Part shown: one piece after another, positions 61,351-64,000 of the stretch | Layout of the letters: every line of letters starts with the position of its first letter | Numbering within the stretch: the stretch's first letter is position 1 | Source of the DNA: Pseudoselenomonas ruminantium | GTDB lineage: Bacteria > Bacillota > Negativicutes > Selenomonadales > Selenomonadaceae | Direction: 5' to 3' | Assembly: GCA_902781305.1 (NCBI GenBank) | Contig: CACZIV010000001.1 | Coordinates: 1-64,000, forward strand | DNA: 64,000 nucleotides | Program-made: the position numbers and the translations under genes | Notes under the pieces: generated by a model | What the model was told of the DNA's origin: nothing | Databases searched by the model: none | Seen by the model: only the letters and a program-made list of their open reading frames with translations

Positions 61351-62265
61351 ATGATAAATGAAAAATTTATTGAAGCCTGCCGTAAGTTTCTGAAGCCGGA
61401 ACAGCTGCTCCTGGATGCTCCGATGCGGGAACATACCACCTTTGAAATTGGCGGCCCGGCAGACTGCCTGATTAAACCGGCCAGCATGGAGGAAACGCAG
61501 CAAATCCTGCGTCTGGTGAAGGAATATGATTTGCCTCTTACCTTTGTGGGCAATGGCTCCAATATGCTGGTCAGCGACAAGGGCATTCGCGGTGTCGTGG
61601 TTAATTTTGCCGATACCTTTAATACCATTCAGGTGGAAGGTACGAAAATGACCGTGGGCGCAGGTGCACTCTTGAAAGATATTGCTGAAGCTGCTGCTCA
61701 GCACAGTCTCGCTGGCTTGGAATTTGCCTGTGGCATTCCCGGCAGCATTGGCGGTGCCGTCTTTATGAACGCCGGTGCCTATGGCGGGGAGACGAAAAAC
61801 GTGGTCAAGGCTGTGCGGGCGGTAACCCGTGATGGCGAAGTTAAAACTTACGGTTTAGACGAGTTGGAGCTGGGCTACCGTCACAGTATCTTCCAGACCA
61901 ATGGCGAGGCCATTGTTGAGGTGGAATTGGAACTCACGCCGGGGAGTGAAGAAGAAATCCGCGCGAGCATTGCCGATTTCACGCAGCGCCGCGAAAGCAA
62001 GCAGCCCTTGGAGATGCCCAGTGCCGGCAGCACGTTTAAGCGTCCGGAAGGTTATTTTGCCGGTACGCTGATTGACCAGACGGGGCTTAAAGGTTTGTCG
62101 GTTGGCGGTGCGCAGGTTTCCACCAAACATGCCGGCTTTGTGGTGAACAAGGGCGGTGCAACTGCTGCGGATGTAATCAATCTCATCCATGAAGTGCAGA
62201 AGCGCGTTAAAGAAGCTCATGGCGTAGAACTGCAGCCGGAAGTTCGCCTGATTGGTGAAAAATAA
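61351..62265 (+). CDS. murB: UDP-N-acetylenolpyruvoylglucosamine reductase MurB
   Basis: 304 aa. Type IIb-like MurB without the extra C-terminal insert. FAD domain HTTFEIGGPADCLIKP, FVGNGSNMLVSDKGIRGVV, GIPGSIGGAVFMNAGAYGGE, and SAGSTFKRPEGYFAGTLID with catalytic Ser. Peptidoglycan precursor synthesis. A hairpin follows. Confidence 0.95.
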   Translation: MINEKFIEACRKFLKPEQLLLDAPMREHTTFEIGGPADCLIKPASMEETQQILRLVKEYDLPLTFVGNGSNMLVSDKGIRGVVVNFADTFNTIQVEGTKMTVGAGALLKDIAEAAAQHSLAGLEFACGIPGSIGGAVFMNAGAYGGETKNVVKAVRAVTRDGEVKTYGLDELELGYRHSIFQTNGEAIVEVELELTPGSEEEIRASIADFTQRRESKQPLEMPSAGSTFKRPEGYFAGTLIDQTGLKGLSVGGAQVSTKHAGFVVNKGGATAADVINLIHEVQKRVKEAHGVELQPEVRLIGEK

Positions 62266-62279
62266 ATAAGCAGGATTTT

Positions 62280-62331
62280 TCCGCTCCTTTAGGGAATTAT
62301 ACATATATATTCCTGAAAGGAGCGGATTTTT
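62280..62331 (+). promoter_or_regulatory. Terminator-like hairpin holding the ribosome site of the metallo-hydrolase gene
   Basis: TCCGCTCCTTT (62280-62290) pairs perfectly with AAAGGAGCGGA (62316-62326), extended by AGGGAAT with ATTCCT, loop TATACATATAT; then TTTTT and ATG 62332. The right arm holds AAAGGAG, the ribosome site. Works as the murB terminator or as a start-site lock; the same design as at 23043. Confidence 0.75.
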
Positions 62332-63945
62332 ATGCGGTTGGATTTTTTAGGCGCAGCGCATACGGTTACCGGTTCCTGCTATCTGTTGGAAACGCAGGAA
62401 CATCAGTATCTCATTGACTGTGGTATGTTTCAGGGAGCGCGGAGAATCCGCGAACTAAATTATGAGAATTTTCCCTTTAATCCTGCGGGGATTGAGGCGG
62501 TCATTCTCACGCATGCTCATGTGGACCATTGCGGTCTGATTCCGAAACTCGTCAAGGACGGCTTTAAGGGCACGGTGTATGCCACGCAGGCCACCTGTGA
62601 TTTGGCACAGATTATGTTGCCGGATTCAGCATTCATTCAGCAGTCTGATGCGGAATCCTTCAACCGCAAAAATCAGCGGCGCGGTGAGGAACCAGTGGAG
62701 CCCATCTATTCTCTGGATGATGCAGCAGAGGCACTGAAGCATTTCGTGCCCATGCCCTATGAACAGGAATTTACTTTGGGTGACAATGTAAAGGTCAGGT
62801 TCTTCGATGCCGGTCATATCATCGGTTCGGCGATTGTGGATTTGCAGGTGGTCGAAGGAGAAAAGACCACGAAACTGGTATTTTCCGGTGACTTAGGCCA
62901 ACCCAAACAGCCCATAATCAAAGACCCAACCGTGATTACCGGGGCCGATTTCCTCGTGGTGGAATCCACTTATGGCGACCGCAAGCATAAGACATATGAC
63001 AAGGAGACGAAGCTTCTGGAAATCGTCAATGATACGATGGACAGAGGGGGCAATGTCATTATTCCTTCCTTTGCCGTGGGCCGTACACAAACGTTGCTGT
63101 ACTATTTCTACAATTTGTGGAAACAGGGAAGGCTGGATGGGGATATCCCGATTATTTTGGACAGTCCTTTGGCCATCAATGCAACGCGCATTTTCATGAA
63201 GAATTATCAGGATTTTGATGAGGAAGCCATCAGGATGTTTGGCGACAGCGAAAAGCTCACGAGCTTTCCGCAGCTGCGCATCTGCAAGACGCCGGAGGAA
63301 TCAAGAGCACTCAACAGCTCCGAAGGTTCGGCCATCATCATTTCCGCTTCGGGCATGGCCGATGCCGGGCGCATCCTGCATCATTTGAAACATAACCTGT
63401 GGCGGCCGGAATCGACGATTCTCTTTGTGGGCTACCAGGCAGAAGGCAGTCTGGGCCGTCGTTTAGTCGAAGGCATTAAGCGTGTGCGGGTCATGGGCGA
63501 GGATGTGGCGGTCAAGGCACAGATTCAGGTCATGAATGGTTTTTCTGCCCATGCCGATACCGACCAGCTTATGAATTGGATAAATAATTTCCAGAATCCC
63601 AAACCGGCGAAAATCTTTATTGTCCATGGTGAAGCCCAGGGGCAGGAATTCTTGAAGAGCCGGATTCAGAAGGAATACCAGGGTGAAGCCTATATTCCCT
63701 TCCGCGGAGATGCTGTGGTTATTCATGGCCGTGCCTGCGATTTGCAGCCGTCCAACATTCCTGCGGTGTCGGTGGAGATGGAAATGGAGGAGCAGCTGGC
63801 GATTTTCGATGCGGAATACCGCAATCTGCGGCATAAGGTTCTGCAGCTGGCCGTTCGTCAGCCCAAGACGATGGAGCCACTTTTAAAAGCGATTACCAAA
63901 GGGTTCAATTATCTGCGGAAACTCTTTGCGCCGTTTAATATTTAA
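62332..63945 (+). CDS. MBL-fold beta-CASP RNA exonuclease/endonuclease-like protein
   Basis: 537 aa. Metal-binding THAHVDHCGLIP (HxHxDH), later FSGDLG, and the beta-CASP part with VESTYGDRKH, IPSFAVGRTQTLLYYFYNL, SASGMADAGRILHHL and GFSAHADTDQL. These are the motif blocks of RNase J/CPSF-73 relatives (COG1236 group). Likely RNA processing; substrate unknown. Confidence 0.85.
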   Translation: MRLDFLGAAHTVTGSCYLLETQEHQYLIDCGMFQGARRIRELNYENFPFNPAGIEAVILTHAHVDHCGLIPKLVKDGFKGTVYATQATCDLAQIMLPDSAFIQQSDAESFNRKNQRRGEEPVEPIYSLDDAAEALKHFVPMPYEQEFTLGDNVKVRFFDAGHIIGSAIVDLQVVEGEKTTKLVFSGDLGQPKQPIIKDPTVITGADFLVVESTYGDRKHKTYDKETKLLEIVNDTMDRGGNVIIPSFAVGRTQTLLYYFYNLWKQGRLDGDIPIILDSPLAINATRIFMKNYQDFDEEAIRMFGDSEKLTSFPQLRICKTPEESRALNSSEGSAIIISASGMADAGRILHHLKHNLWRPESTILFVGYQAEGSLGRRLVEGIKRVRVMGEDVAVKAQIQVMNGFSAHADTDQLMNWINNFQNPKPAKIFIVHGEAQGQEFLKSRIQKEYQGEAYIPFRGDAVVIHGRACDLQPSNIPAVSVEMEMEEQLAIFDAEYRNLRHKVLQLAVRQPKTMEPLLKAITKGFNYLRKLFAPFNI

Positions 63946-63980
63946 TCTTGTGCAGACAAAATGCGAAAAAGGAATTGACA

Positions 63981-64000
63981 ATGACAGTGGACTTTGATAC
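63981..64000 (+). CDS. Start of another gene, cut by the right edge
   Basis: ATG 63981 (MTVDFD...) has AAAAAGGA 7 bp upstream and follows the metallo-hydrolase stop by 35 bp. Only six codons are visible, so nothing can be said of its product. Confidence 0.4.

Overview
The window looks like a chromosomal segment of a Selenomonas-like member of the Negativicutes (diderm Firmicutes). This is inferred from gene content: an Asp23/AmaP/DUF2273 set, the Firmicutes chain nusB-xseA-xseB-ispA-dxs-tlyA-nadK-argR-recN, RqcH, a riboswitch-controlled exported cobalt chelatase, and a group 4 (Hyf-type) [NiFe] hydrogenase. No rRNA, tRNA, CRISPR array, transposase or integrase was recognised.

Region 1 (about 1-13,760) is a defence island, visibly AT-richer than the rest. 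It holds a collinear DNA phosphorothioation system of the single-strand Ssp type: SspD (PAPS-reductase-like, cut by the left edge), SspB (DUF4007), SspC (large P-loop ATPase) and SspA (cysteine desulfurase). A tightly coupled second module follows: a PLD-domain/DEAH helicase, a 57-aa protein, an SMC/DndD-like ATPase and a 183-aa protein. Last comes a DUF262 + HNH (DUF1524-like) protein resembling SspE. The modification module therefore appears to be served by two different restriction modules, one SspFGH-like and one SspE-like, in one operon-like run. This is the most interesting system in the window.

Region 2 (13,785-22,430) carries a CYTH protein, an unknown gene, a cobalamin riboswitch with an intrinsic terminator ahead of an exported CbiK, then cbiL and a BtuF/BtuC/BtuD-type uptake system behind its own promoter, and a feoA-feoB-FeoB-associated iron operon. 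Region 3 (22,431-28,931) has small and accessory genes: a ferredoxin plus NapH-like pair, tmcAL (minus strand), mnmA, a NYN-domain protein, DUF3783, an overlooked type I toxin-antitoxin locus and a membrane coiled-coil protein. Region 4 (28,956-33,033) is an ABC importer of the SsuABC/TauABC/NMT1 class followed by an exported gluzincin-like metallopeptidase.

Region 5 (33,170-43,938) is housekeeping: efp, the Asp23/AmaP envelope set, and the nusB-to-recN run. Region 6 (43,939-46,648) contains a DUF4160-DUF2442 pair bracketed by two copies of an 80-bp hairpin element (a third copy lies at 22,462), then rqcH on the minus strand. Region 7 (46,814-54,086) is hyfBCEFG plus a ferredoxin-HyfI fusion, a membrane-bound hydrogenase operon. 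Region 8 (54,163-64,000) holds a phosphoribosyltransferase, surE, ahcY, mtaD, ftsK, trmL, murB, a beta-CASP metallo-hydrolase and the first codons of another gene.

Beyond genes, three signals stand out. Clusters of TGAC-NN-GTCA palindromes lie inside four genes. The 80-bp hairpin elements show compensatory changes between copies. Two terminator-like hairpins carry the ribosome binding site of the gene that follows.
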